From Hevea brasiliensis (lineage: Eukaryota; Streptophyta; Magnoliopsida; Malpighiales; Euphorbiaceae): 64,000 bases of DNA. The stretch's first letter is position 1. The number at the start of each line of letters is the position of its first letter. Shown one piece after another: positions 1 to 11,060 of the stretch. The notes beneath the pieces are model-generated. The model was not told the origin of the DNA, did no database searches, and saw nothing but the letters and a program-made list of their open reading frames with translations. A program made the translations under genes and the position numbers. The DNA is taken from assembly GCF_030052815.1 (NCBI RefSeq), contig NC_079495.1:32769967-32833966 (forward strand), given 5' to 3'.

Positions 1-500
1 CTATAAGAGTTCTATGGTGAGCACAGCAGGAATGCTAGGTATGAGATATCTAGGCAGCTGTTCCGCATGAGGATGTCTGAGGGACAGAATGTTAGGGATC
101 ATGTCCACAAGATGATTCGGCTAATTTGATCCTTCAGTCCCTTCCTGAGTCTTTTGGGAATTTTGTGACAAATTTCCATATGACTAAATAGGAATGCACC
201 TTGGCTGGTTTACTCAACATGCTGGTTATTGCCCAAAAGAATATGCCGGGCAATAAAGGAAAAGAGGTAGCTTTGATTGCATCTTCTTCTGCTGGAAAGT
301 CCAACAAGAAGAAGGGCAATAAGAAAAAAAATCCTCAGATTCCTAGTCCTTCCAAGAAAATAGCTAAACAAAAAGGGAAGACTAAAGCTGATGGAGGCAA
401 AGGAAAGTGTTTCCACTGCCAGAAGGATGGGCACTGGAAAAGGAACTGCCCAGAGTATCTTGCTTCTCTGAAGAACAAGAAAGATAGACCTTCAGAAGGT
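1..500 (+). pseudogene. C1 gag, 3' part with CCHC zinc knuckle (broken)
   Basis: Capsid/nucleocapsid part of a copia polyprotein, which in an intact element forms the particle and binds the RNA. The first 125 bases match the gag of element C7 (minus strand, 30414-31253). About 50 bases are then missing at about 130, which shifts the frame, and a TAG stop lies near 189. From 201 a clean frame runs through a lysine-rich linker into the knuckle CFHCQKDGHWKRNC at about 408-449 (C-X2-C-X4-H-X4-C, all ligands present), typical of copia nucleocapsids. The ATG at 201 is only the first Met after the stop, not the real start. Confidence 0.9.
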
Positions 501-932
501 ATGTCCATATCATGTTATTTAGATTCTGATGATACTCATAGTTTATCTATAGCTTGGGTTTTAGATACTAGTGCTAGTTCTCACATTTCTTATGATATGC
601 AGGAGCTAGCAAATAGTAGAAGCTTGCATTCTCAAGATGTTAGAGTCTGGATTGGCAATGGCTCAACTGTTAAAGCTTTAGCCATAGGTTCTAAATCTTT
701 TTATATGTCAGGACATGTTTTGTATTTGGATAATATTGTATATGTACCTGTTGCTTTTAAGAACATCATTTCTATATCTAGTTTGACTAGAAATGGCTAT
801 GAATTTCAATTCACAGATGATGTTTGCAATATTTATTTTGGAAATAAATATGTTAGTTCTAGTTATATGAATAATGATCTTTATTATTTGGATAATAATG
901 ACAAACACAAAATGAATGCAATGCCATGGTGA
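501..932 (+). pseudogene. C1 aspartic protease segment with altered active site
   Basis: This continues the gag frame with no stop until 932. The pepsin-like retroelement protease cleaves the polyprotein; its active site is normally D-T/S-G. Here the motif at about 556-579 reads VLDTSASSH, so the flap-adjacent Gly is Ser. Downstream hydrophobic segments (GHVLYLDNIVYVP, then KNIISISSLT) match the usual copia protease fold region in order and spacing. The frame ends at a TGA in the pre-integrase region. Element C8 carries the same DTSASSH motif, so the change may be a family feature and not private damage. Confidence 0.8.
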
Positions 933-1168
933 AAATCAACTCAAGTTCAAAATATATTTGGCACTTAAGGTTATGTCATGTTGCAGAAGATAGGATTGCA
1001 AAACTGGAGAAAATGGAGATTCTTTCCTCATTGGGCTCTGAGCCTACTCCAACTTGTGAATCTTTCCTTCAGGGCAAAATGACTAGATCACCTTTTGTTG
1101 GATAAGGACTAAGGGTTGAAAATATTTTGGAGCTAATACATAGTGATGTATGTGGTCCATTTTAGGAA
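933..1168 (+). pseudogene. C1 GAG-pre-integrase zinc region (broken)
   Basis: Codons reading WHLRLCHVAEDRIAKLEKME at about 957-1016 are the HHCC-like N-terminal integrase region of copia elements. It is followed by CESFLQGKMTRSPF and LELIHSDVCGPF, the lead-in to the integrase core. Stops at about 1104 (TAA) and 1164 (TAG) interrupt the frame. The same segment is present on the minus strand near 30300-30400 (C7) and near 53400-53600 (C8). Confidence 0.8.
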
Positions 1169-1759
1169 ATGGCTAGATGCGGTTTTCATTACTTTATTAC
1201 ATTTACTGATGATAAATCAAGGTTTGGGTATTTGTATTTGATGAAATACAAATATGAATCCTTTGAAGAGTTCAAAGAATTTAAATCTGAAGTAGAAAAT
1301 CAAACAGGAAAGAGTATTAAAGCTCTTCGATCAGATCGTGGAGGTGAATATTTGAGTACTGAATTTGATGAATACGTGAAAGAGCACGGCATTGTTTCCC
1401 AGCTTACTCCTCTAGGAATACCACAGCTGAATGGTGTATCTAAAAGGAGAAATCGTACCCTATTGGATAAGGTACGTAGTATGATGAGCTATATTGATAT
1501 GCCAATCTCCTCTTGGGGATTTGCATTAGAATCAGCTTTGTATATTCTGAATAGGATTCCATCAAAATCAGTTTCTTCCACACCTTATGAGATATGGCAT
1601 GGAAGAAAACCAAGTCTTAAGCATGTTAAGATTTGGGGTTGTCCAGCTTATATCAAAAAGCTGAACATTGATAAATTGGAAACCATATCAGAAAAGGGTC
1701 GATTTGTTGGATATCCAATAGATAGTTTTGGATATTATTTTCATTTGCCTACTTCATAA
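1169..1759 (+). pseudogene. C1 integrase catalytic core (catalytic Glu lost)
   Basis: A retroviral-type DDE integrase, which inserts element cDNA into the host genome. The open frame of 196 codons holds the first Asp in FITFTDDKSRFGY and the second Asp in LRSDRGGEY. The third acidic residue should sit in the NGVSxRRNRT motif, but here the motif reads NGVSKRRNRT, so the catalytic Glu is Lys; element C8 keeps Glu there. The core ends with the conserved GRFVGYP and a TAA at 1757-1759. This integrase would be inactive. Confidence 0.9.
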
Positions 1760-1842
1760 AAGGTTGTGGTAAGTAGAGATGCCATATTTCTTGAACAACA
1801 GTTTGTTCAAAAAGGAGGCAAAGAAGGCAAATAGAGTTAGAA

Positions 1843-2946
1843 TTGGAGAATTCTGACCAACCAACAGATCAGATGGATATAGATCCATCTAGTCAACCTA
1901 CACCCATTGATGAAACATCTACAGCTATTGCTCGTAGAACAACCAGGGTATCTCACCCACCAGTGAGATATGGTTTCCCTCATGAAGAAGAACAAGAGTT
2001 GTTTACTCATGAAGAAGTACATTATGGAGATGATCCACTTACCTATGAAGAAGCTATATCAGATATAGACTCTTTAAAATGGATTGATGCTATGAAATTC
2101 GAGATTGATTCCATTTATAAGAATCAAATTTGGGATCTTGTTGACCCACCTAAAGGTATTGTACCTATAGGGAACAAATGGGTTTTCAAGAAGAAAATTG
2201 ATTCTGATGGAAAGGTAGAGACCTATAAGGCAAGGCTAGTAGTGAAAGGGTTTCGCCAAAGGCAAGGAATCAACTATAAGGAGACTTTCTCGCCTGTTGC
2301 CATGCTTAAATCAATTAGGATTCTATTAGCAATAGCTGCATACTATGATTATGAGATTTGGCATATGGATGTCAAAACAGCTTTTCTTAATGGACACATT
2401 GAAGAAAACATTTTCATGGAACAACCTAGGGGTTTTGAATCCCAAGATGGTTCCAAGTTATGCAAGCTAAAGCGATCCATTTATGGGTTGAAGCAAGCTT
2501 CGACGAGTTGGAACATCCATTTTGATGAAGCCATTAAGTTATTTAGTTTTATCAAAAATGAGGATGAGCCATGTGTACATAAGAAGGTTAGTGACAGTGC
2601 TATCACTTTCCTTGTCTTATATGTGGATGACATACTGTTGATGGGTAATGACACAGGTATGTTGACAATTGTAAAGGTATGGTTGTCAAATACATTCTCC
2701 ATGAAAGACTTAGGGGAGGAAACTTATATTCTTGGGATTTGCATCTATAGAGATAGAGCGAAAAGAATAATTGGTTTATCCCAAAGTCTATACTTGGAAA
2801 AGGTGTTAAAAAGGTATAACATGCTTGATTCAAAGAGAGGATTGTTGCCAGTGAGACATGGTATCCACCTTTCTAAAGAGATATTTCCAAAGACACCTGA
2901 AGAAAGTGATAAAATGGCCAGGATTCCATATTTTTCGGCTATTTGA
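1843..2946 (+). pseudogene. C1 reverse transcriptase, nearly intact, premature stop
   Basis: Copia reverse transcriptase, 367 open codons, which copies element RNA to cDNA. Motifs in order are WVFKKKIDSDGKV, the KARLVVKGF fingers, FSPVAMLKSIR, the catalytic MDVKTAFLNG, the thumb-side SIYGLKQAS and the YVDD box in VLYVDDILLMGND at about 2620-2640. All three catalytic Asp are present. The frame stops at 2944-2946, where a Gly codon of the conserved SAIG motif has become TGA. The segment between integrase and RT (1760-1842) has a TAA and a TAG, so the polyprotein is split. RNase H downstream is gone. Confidence 0.95.
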
Positions 2947-3014
2947 AGTTTAATGTATGCAATGCTGTGTACTCTAAGATATTGTAATGAATGGCTCTAG
3001 TGCTAGTAGGAGAT
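2947..3014 (+). other. C1 RT/LTR deletion junction and polypurine tract
   Basis: After the stop, 30 bases still match the RT C-terminus. The sequence then jumps at about 2973-2976 to the last bases of the internal region (TATTGTAATGAATGGCTC), as seen intact at 19640-19664. Some 600-700 bases of RNase H are therefore deleted, with a short CT/TAAG match at the break. The polypurine tract AGTAGGAGAT at 3005-3014 primes plus-strand DNA in an intact element. Confidence 0.8.
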
Positions 3015-3469
3015 TGTTAGTAGTATGCCCTAGAGCATATCATTTAGTATGTATCTTATACATGTTTTTATTAATAAAAGGCATTTGCACTTTTCTGTTT
3101 ATATAATATATTTATGTGTAATAGAAAAGGTCCGTTGATATTTTGTTAGAAATATTATTCTTAAGTTGTTAAGAATATGAGTGACTGTATTTTTAGTACA
3201 AGTATCATAAATAGGTTCATAATCGAGGATACTTCACAATAAGGACATGACTTTTCCAGAAAGATTGTATTCATGTTTGTTCCCAAGTTATTTGTATGAG
3301 ATATAAATAAGATGGAATGGTGAGTCTCATGCCATATGACAAACATGATAGGCACTTATACATGATAAGTAGGTCGAACCAGTGACACTTATGACAAGCA
3401 CATGGAGTTTACTCTTGTCGATGTATTGTCATAAGTCATATAAGTGCATATAATCTTTAGACCTGAGAT
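3015..3469 (+). mobile_element. C1 3' LTR, first part (U3)
   Basis: Begins TGTTAGTAGTATGCCC directly after the polypurine tract and runs to ...ACCTGAGAT, where C2 is inserted. It resumes at 17508. The last five bases GAGAT (3465-3469) are one copy of the C2 target-site duplication. Confidence 0.95.
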
Positions 3470-4711
3470 TGAAGGAACGGAAGAGTGAAAAACACAAGTT
3501 TATACCATTGAATTCAAAAATTTTCACCTAGGGTCACATGCATCATGCAAGATTTATTTTTATCTATTTGATTTCAATGATAAACAACATATTAAAACTC
3601 TTTTAATATGTTTTTGGATCTGTATTTGCCATTTAAGATTTTAAAATTAATCAGATCAATTTTACAACCCTAGATTAAATCAAGAACGATTACAGTAACC
3701 TCTTGATGCACTGCAGCGTGTCTGCGCCTTTGAGATTCGTCTTCAGGACACCAGATGTTGTCCCTCTAGCTTGTCCACACCAAGAACACCTATGGCAGCC
3801 CTTGAACAGCTTCTAAAGCCTTTTCTATTAATTAGAAATTCAAGTTCTGCCTTTTAAGAGATTAGAGATGTAAACAGGACACTAGAAACAATTCCTAGTG
3901 TTCTTAATTCAAGAGATTGATGGCTAATCTCTTTGAATTGATAAGAGATGAAGAAGAAGAGATAAAAACCCTCAAAGTAGCATGACAAAGGAGTGTGGCT
4001 GCTGGTTTTGTTTTATTTTTCCCATAACAACACTTATATAGCTAGGTTAACACATTAAACCCTTGCCACATGTCACCCTTTGATTAGCTCTAGGTTTAAG
4101 TGACCCAATCACATTGTGCCAAGTGTCAAACCTATATTTAATCTTGATTTTAATCATCTTACATGATTAAAAAACATTTGGCAAGCTTATGTGTAATCCC
4201 ATGCGTCACCATCTCATGGTGCCACATGTCACACTGTGAAATGACCAAAATGCCCCTGTGTCATAATTTTGAGTTATTAACCCAAAATAATTATTTTCTT
4301 CTTCTAATTAATTTATATCAAATATAAATTAATTAATTAATCTCTATTAATTAATTTCTCATTAATTAAATTCATATTTAAACACTTTAAATATAAATTT
4401 AATTTATACTACACATCCAATAATCTAGATTTGGTTTCAAGTCATGCTAGGGACTTTGCAATCTAATTGCAAACCAAACCTATTTAATTAATCAATTTAA
4501 ACTCTTTAATTAATTAATTAAATCATATTTAATTAGGTGATAACTTGTGTATGTGTGTGACTTACTAGGCTCATCACTAATTGGCAATGAGACATGATAT
4601 CAACTCTTAATATCATCAGAACTCTTTCTTACCATAAATGATTTCTCTAAATCATTTTATGAACCTCATAGACCATGGTTAACACCTAGCATAGCATGCC
4701 ATAGCCACCCA
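3470..4711 (-). mobile_element. C2: solo copia LTR in reverse orientation, first part
   Basis: Opens TGAAGGAACGG, the reverse complement of the LTR end, and continues through reversed R and U3. It is broken by G1 at 4712 and resumes at 16637-17502, where it closes with GGGCATACTACTAACA. Without G1 it is about 2.1 kb, the full LTR length of this family. It is flanked by GAGAT at 3465-3469 and 17503-17507, with no internal region. It is therefore a solo LTR left by recombination between the two LTRs of a former element. Confidence 0.95.
4033..4040 (-). promoter_or_regulatory. C2 LTR TATA box
   Basis: CTTATATA on the plus strand reads TATATAAG on the LTR sense strand. The same box occurs at the same place in C1, C3 and C6 LTRs, between the conserved GACCTAGC and the start of the presumed 5' UTR. 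Confidence 0.65.
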
Positions 4712-7700
4712 TGTCACACCCTACCCCTCTGTAAGGCATAACATGATCCCGTAGTATACCTAATGAATTACCAACTCCGTCTACTGATAACCCATTAAAT
4801 ACACTACAAGGGATTTTAAAAACTTTTCTTACTTCTTTTACAGTGGTGAGCACTATTTACAGGTGTTAAAGACTTCGGTGAACTGAAGTGAAATAACTAA
4901 CTCATTTGGTTTATTTGGAATTTCTGTAAAATTTTGGCAAAGTGCCATCGTATTTTGGACAAAGCAGTTCTTGAAAACAAAAGCACTTCAATAATTTTTT
5001 TCCAAATCTCAACTCCAATACATTTCTCAACACAACAATTTATCAACACAATTCCATAGAAATTTTTCAAGGTCTGAGATAAGGAAATATAATACAACTT
5101 TTACAATCCAAAACACTCATAATTAATTTACAACTTCAAGGTACAATTTAATTTACAACTGCTCAAAACCAAAACAATATGTACATACAGTGTCATACAT
5201 TCTGATTACAAAAGCAAGCGGTATACTCAATATCCAGTAATCCCTCGGGATGTATATGCAGCCTAGTCTGCTCTCTACTGCGAAGAATAAAAGCTATCAC
5301 GAGACAATGTCTCGATGGTGCACAACATTAACCAAATCCAATTTAAATCATAATTCATAAGTCATGTAAATAGTGGATACTTAAAATCATAATTAAATTC
5401 AAGACAATAATTGTCAACAAGAATTTAAACTCCATTTCTCAATATCACAATAATTTTCCATAAGTCAGATCAGTTTTGAATTCAAAATACAATATATGTC
5501 AATGAGAGTTTAAATCCATTTCACAATCTCATAGTGCACATCAATAAATCACACACACTTAATCATGATCCATAATTCAATTCATCCCAAAAGCCGATGG
5601 CTAATGAGGTATTCAATTCATCCCAAAAGTCGATGACTTATGAGGAATAACATTGCTAGCTAGCAAAAATATTATTACTCATTCTATTCTTACTAAACAG
5701 GCACACACCTCAACAATTAAGCCATAGAGGGAATTCAATTCAACCCACTAGACAAGCTAGAGAGGAATACAATCAATATACAAGATAGCTGTGGTTTCAA
5801 ACCATTTCTAATGCTTTTTAATCAATAAGTATCCATCAATGTCATTCAAACCATTTTCACATTTCAAACTATTCACAATATTTTTCAATCAATAAATATT
5901 CCTCAAACACATTTTCACAATTTAAAATAATGATATACAAATAATCAATATTTATTTCCATTGAAAATAATTCAAAAGAAACAGTTGTTGTGCACAAACC
6001 TCGATGGTATCTCTGGTCTTGACTCGATTTCTTTCCCTTTTCTTTGAGTCCTTGTTAATCGAGAAACACAATTTGTAGTGTTTAGTTACAAATTTAAACT
6101 GTCTCTATCGATGGTGTTTGGTAAATAGTACACTGAACTCAATTATTCGCTTAATCACCTAATATACCGACCCTCGTTGCGTTTTAGGTAAATTAGGTTT
6201 TAGTGTCGTTAATATGTCACATTCGATAGGTTTTAGGTTTGGTATGTTTTACCAAAGTCATTTCCTTACTTAGTGCATTTTAATGCAAATTTGACACTGG
6301 TTTAACCTAACCGGACGATCTAGTTCCTCGGTTTTCGGGTCTCGGTCGAAACTACAAACTTGTAGATCTAGGTCTTATTGCACGCGGTGCAAAATTTCAG
6401 GTCAATCCGAGTTAAGTAGACCAAGTTATGGTCATTACACTATTGCTGGTCAAATGGTACCATTTTAGGTCAATTTTAGGTCAAAGTGGTCAATTCTGGT
6501 TCGGCCAGTTTTTGGACCCGAACTTGTGCAAGTTGTTTGACTTGCTTATGGTCATTTCTGGGCTTTGGTGTCTTCATAAGACTTGTAGGTATGGGTCTTA
6601 ACTATTCTTGGTCAAAATTTCAGGTCAATTGGACCTGGTTTGAGTGAGTTATGGCCTAAACACTCACTGCTGCCCAATTGGTCATTTTTCAGGTCCTAAT
6701 TGCATCTAATCCGAATTGGTCATTTTTTTTTAGGTCACCTTGCAAGCAGAATTTTGGCATGGTTTCTCAATGAAAGTTGGCACATTTTGTGCCTAGTTTC
6801 ACCTCAAATTGGTCTCATACCAATTGAGGTTACACATTCAAGGTTATAGGCCAAAATATACACTGCCCTCACTATGCATTACACACCCAAACTTCAAACA
6901 CACACTTACCTTTGCAAGGTTCACTTCCATACCCTACCAAACTGTTTTGGCACATTACCAACAACATTTTCTACATTACATTTGCATTATTTTGGGCAGA
7001 TTCCAATCACCCTTAACACACCAAATATCATTCACAATTATAATTCTAAGTACCATTACAAATACACCTAAACATTACAAACTTTACATACACTTTACAA
7101 CATTAATTTACATACATAACATCCATCCTTCTAGGTCAATATGCTGCCCACACTTCCTTCAATATACACCATTTCTCAAGTGTCCACAAGCTGCCACAAA
7201 TCACTCATCAACATCACATTGCCATACCATATGCTAATTCCCATCAAAGTGCATAATTCACCATATATACATGCATTAAATCACTAGGTTACTAACTCAC
7301 CATGAACAACATTATTTCTCAACAATTATATGCACAATTTCCTCATCAAAAACGTGACCATGGCTGTCCAAAATGACAACAAAAATAACCCATCAAACTC
7401 AAAATTTTCCTTCACCAAACTAATACCCATAACATGCACATAAACTTTAACAAAGAAATTCTCAAAATTATGAACTTACCTTATGCTTGGAGCTTGTTAA
7501 ACCTTGCTTAAACTTCCCAAAATTGGTATCAATATCTTCCTTGTGGTGTGTAGACCATTTTTCATGAAAGAAGCTAAGTGAATGGAGTTGAAAATGGAGG
7601 ATGGATCAAGCTTTGCCCAAAACGGCCATGGAGGTTTTGTGTTCTTCAATTCGGCATTCTTGAGAGAATATGAGGAAAATGGAATTTCAGATGGTGAGTG

Positions 7701-8319
7701 GACCATATCAGCCACATTTCAATATTAAATTAATCCTATAGTGGTCCACTAAGAAGAATTAAATCATATTATAAACTTAACTTTCCCATAATCCACATTT
7801 AACCCATTATTTCCACTATTTATTTTAGGTACCACCAAATTAATTTTTCATTTCATTTTCTAAGTGTAATACTATTTATTTTTAATGGAAATTTAGGTCA
7901 AAAGACACTTCGGGATGTCGAATGACCATAATGTGGTTTTCCGATTTTTCAGTAACACCATATTTTATGCTTTTCGATTTCTCACTTTTCTTTGTACTAA
8001 TTATTTAATTTTTCTTTGATCTTTCTAATGATATTTACTCTTCAATAAGGGTCTATTTAAGTCCTAAAAATGTTTTCCGTTCCCACTAGTCAACGGTCCA
8101 CGCCGTGACCTCCCAGTGCGGTCACCCATCGCTAGGTTTCCCGGCTCACTTACTCGGTTACATTTCTTTGCTATGATTTTTCCTTGGTTTTTCTTGTATT
8201 TTCTTTTCTTGTATTTTATTATTTTATGCCTCCTCACTCATATTGAAGTACGGTTCTAGACATCCTAGGACAAAGATCGTCACCGAGCGATGAGAACGCA
8301 CTAAACTTAGGGTGTTACA
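4712..8319 (-). repeat. G1 3' LTR (3608 bp)
   Basis: The left copy is the 3' LTR because the element reads leftwards. It holds three loosely repeated modules near 6360, 6580 and 6770 and long CA-rich, AT-rich stretches. Compared with the 12929-16631 copy it lacks several short CTG/CAG/CCGG-rich pieces, for example near 7920-7960, 8085 and 8270-8300. Open frames inside it (for example 6809-7237) recur in the other LTR at the same place and carry no recognisable protein. Confidence 0.95.
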
Positions 8320-8331
8320 ATTCTCCCCCTT
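8320..8331 (-). promoter_or_regulatory. G1 polypurine tract
   Basis: The sense strand reads AAGGGGGAGAAT directly before the 3' LTR start TGTAACACCC. It is the expected plus-strand primer. Confidence 0.85.
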
Positions 8332-8361
8332 AAATAAATTTCGTCTCGAAATTTTACAGCA

Positions 8362-8620
8362 TTAGTCTCTCAAGAGTCTCCTCATATCCTCTTCACGTTC
8401 CCAAGTTGCTTCCTGGCCTGAATGATGGTTCCACAGCACTTTAACCAGGTGTATCTGTTTGTTCCTCAGCTGTTTCACCTCATAAGCCAGAATTTTTATG
8501 GGTTCTTCCTCATATGAGAGGTCTGGATTTACTTCAATCTCTTCAACTGATAGTACATGAGATGGGTCGATCTGTACCTCCTTAACATGGACACATGGAA
8601 GACTGTATCCTTGCTAGCTC
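8362..8620 (-). pseudogene. G1 chromodomain and polyprotein C-terminus
   Basis: Reading leftwards, the frame passes DPSHVLSVEEIEV, then DLSYEEEPIKILAYEVKQLR, LVKVLWNHH and EATWEREEDMR, and ends at a TAA at 8362-8364. This is the C-terminal chromodomain of plant chromoviruses, known to bind heterochromatin marks and steer integration. The aromatic/acidic core (Tyr, Val-Lys-Val-Leu-Trp, Glu-Ala-Thr-Trp) is visible. It is homologous to the G2 and G4 C-termini. Confidence 0.85.
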
Positions 8621-9777
8621 GAGGTAATGCCAACCGGTATGCCAAGGACCCACTCTTTCCGAACTTCATATGGTCCGATGAAACGAGGACTCGGTTCTTT
8701 ACGCGCTAAATCTCATAATCCTCTTCCAAGGAGAAACTTTGAGGAATACCTTAGCACCCACTGCATACTCAATATCTCTTCTTTTCGGATCAACATAGGA
8801 CTTGATGCAGCCTTGAGTCTATCTCTCGATCAATCGATCTTTTCCTCTGTCTGTGGACAATTTACGGTCCAATCATCTTCCTTTCACCTACTTCATCCCA
8901 ACATAAGGGAGTTCTACACTTTCTGCCATACAAAGCTTCATATGGAGGCATCCCTATGCTTGATTGGTAGCTGTTGTTATAAGCAAACTCAATCAAAGGT
9001 AAGTGTGTATCCCAACTACCTTAAAATTCAATCACACAAGCCCGTAGCATATCCTCAAATATCTGAATAACCCTCTCGCCATCATGCATGCTGGGTGGAA
9101 TCTTTGTCTTTGAAGTTCAATCTAGTTCCTAGGGCTCTCAAGACTACCCCAGAATCTAGAAGTGAACCTAGGATCTGTCGGACACAATTGATACTGCACT
9201 CCATGCAATTTTACAATCTCATATATGTACAATCGCCAATCTTTCAGGCTATAGTCCATCCGAATCGGCAAAAAGTGAGCGGACTTAGTCAATCATCAAC
9301 TATAACCCATCTTGCATCATGACTACTCTGTGTCCTTGGAAGTCTGTAACAAAATCCATAGTTATTCGTTCCCATTTCCACTGCGACAAAGGATGTAACA
9401 AACCAGAACTTGATGTTCTGCCTTTACTTGACAAGTTAGGCATTTGGAAACGAATTCGCTATATCTCTTTTCATGCCCATCCACCAAGAATGCTCTTTCA
9501 ACCCTCTGTACATTTAGTTCCACCGGTGCATAGCAAATGGAGACTCATGTGCTTCCTTCAAAATGGTTTGTCTCAATTCCACATCACTAGGAATGCACAC
9601 TCTGCCCTGATGTAGCAATAAACCATCATCTCTCACAGAGAATTCAGGTTTCTTGCCCTGCTGAACTTCTTTCAGCAGCTTCTGATATTTTTCATCACTC
9701 TGTGCAGCCATTCTGATCTGATCAATCAACACGTACATGCCATGCAACTCCTCATCATCAACCTCTAAAGCGGCATG
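8621..9777 (-). pseudogene. G1 integrase (frameshifted)
   Basis: An 77-codon piece at 9514-9747 carries the segment before the integrase N-terminal zinc region (RQTILKEAHESPFAMH). Further left, in changing frames, are the equivalents of the core (the FVT/FQG region near 9320-9400, opposite the same segment as G4 63737-64000) and the C-terminal part near 8640-8760, homologous to the PYEVIKRVGPVAYRLALP region of G4. Frequent one- or two-base losses prevent any continuous frame. It is clearly a gypsy integrase by position and similarity, and non-functional as read. Confidence 0.8.
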
Positions 9778-10340
9778 CTTTCAATTCATATACCATGGAC
9801 AAAGGAGAAACTCTGAGACTTGCCATAGTCTTGCGACTTAAGGCGTCAGCCACCACATTTGCTTTCCCTGGCTGATAGTCTATTAAGCAATCATAATCTT
9901 TAATGAGTTCTAACCATCTCCTCTGCCTCAAATTCAATTCCTTCTGGGTGCCTAAGTACTTCAAGCTCTTGTGATCTGTGAAGATGTAGCATTTCTCTCC
10001 ATACAGATAGTGTCTCCAGATCTTCAGAGCAAAAACAATAGCTGCTAACTCCAGATCATGTGTTGGGTAGTTCCTCTCATGCGGTTTCAGCTGGCGTGAT
10101 GCATAAGCAATGACATTCGATCTTGCATCCCTAACCCATTGTGAGAAGCATCACTATAAACTGTGTATTCTTTACCCGGAGTAGGTAAAGTGAGAACTGG
10201 AGCTTTAGTTAAGCACCTCTTCAACTCATCAAAACTCTGCTGACATTTATCAGTCCACTGAAATTTTACATCTTTCCAAGCGGCTTGGTGATGGAGAAGA
10301 TAACATAGAAAATCCCTTCACAAACCGGTAATATCCAATA
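9758..10340 (-). pseudogene. G1 RNase H (frameshifted)
   Basis: The frame at 9758-9964 reads [20 protein letters not shown], then [22 protein letters not shown]. This is the C-terminal part of the gypsy RNase H, including the conserved His/Asp surroundings. The region 9965-10340 continues rightwards with the [25 protein letters not shown] segment in another frame. RNase H removes the RNA template during reverse transcription. Confidence 0.85.
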
Positions 10341-11060
10341 AGCCAATTTACGTGATGTTCTGGCGGCTTCCAATTAAGGATAGCTTCTACCTTCGAATCT
10401 ACCTTGATCCCTTCGGTGACACAACATGTCCCAAAAGGAGATTTCCTTCACCAAAATTCACATTTCGACAATTTGGCGTACAAGCTTTCTCCCTTAAAGT
10501 CTGCACAATCCGCAGAGGTCTATCATGCTCCTCTGCACTCCTCGAGTAGATCAAAATGTCATCAATCAACACCACCACAAATTGATCAAGATACGGTCTG
10601 AAGAGAGTGTTCATCAGATCCATAAAAGCAGCTGGAGCATTTGTTAACCCGAATGGCATTACTAGAAACTCATAGTGGCCATACCGAAGTTCTCAGCGCT
10701 TTTGGGATACTCTGCTCGTGCACCTTCAACTGATGATAACCAGATCGCAAATCAATTTTGGAGAATACTGCTGCACCCTTCAACTGATCGAACAGATCAT
10801 CAATGCGAGGCAATGGATATCTGTTCTTTATTGTCACCTATTCAACCGCTCGTAGTCAATGCATAGCGGAGAGTACCATCCTTCTTCTTAACAAACAACA
10901 CCGTGCTCCCCAAGGTGACACACTAGGGCGGATGAAGCCCTTTTCAAGTAATTCTTGTAATATCTTCAACTCCTTCAACTCTGCTGGTGCCATTACGTAT
11001 GGCGTTATGGAGATTGGATCCACACCAGCGAACATTAATTTCAAATCGCACTTCTCTTTC
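10341..11060 (-). pseudogene. G1 reverse transcriptase (frameshifted)
   Basis: The frame at 10399-10659 starts [17 protein letters not shown] and holds the catalytic box [12 protein letters not shown] (Ile-Asp-Asp at about 10558-10566), the gypsy form of YxDD. Upstream, the frame at 10856-11044 holds the fingers entry [10 protein letters not shown] and [12 protein letters not shown]. The linking LCIDYRQLN and DLRSGYHQ segments are recognisable at 10680-10860 but out of frame. After the YxDD box the frame runs into altered residues ([12 protein letters not shown]), where intact copies read [12 protein letters not shown] sequence, which marks another shift. Confidence 0.9.

Larger units (their letters stand above)
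1..3014 (+). mobile_element. C1: Ty1/copia (TAR/Angela-type) internal region, 5' truncated by window edge
   Basis: The order is gag, CCHC knuckle, protease, GAG-pre-integrase, integrase and reverse transcriptase, all on the plus strand, ending in a polypurine tract directly before an LTR that opens TGTTAGTAG. The order GAG-PR-INT-RT defines copia. Assignment to the TAR/Angela lineage rests on my recognition of the RT and LTR start and is moderately sure. Several in-frame stops, about 50 bases missing in gag, and loss of nearly all RNase H show it is dead. The 5' LTR and leader lie outside the window. Confidence 0.95.

Noticed and set aside
6809..7237. 142-codon open frame as a possible gene
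   Set aside because: It lies inside the G1 LTR; the other LTR (15049) carries the same sequence with an early stop. Composition is that of CA/TA-rich repeat and no protein motif is seen.
8627..9615. Several plus-strand frames of 75-147 codons
   Set aside because: They are opposite to the G1 integrase; the minus strand shows the family motifs.
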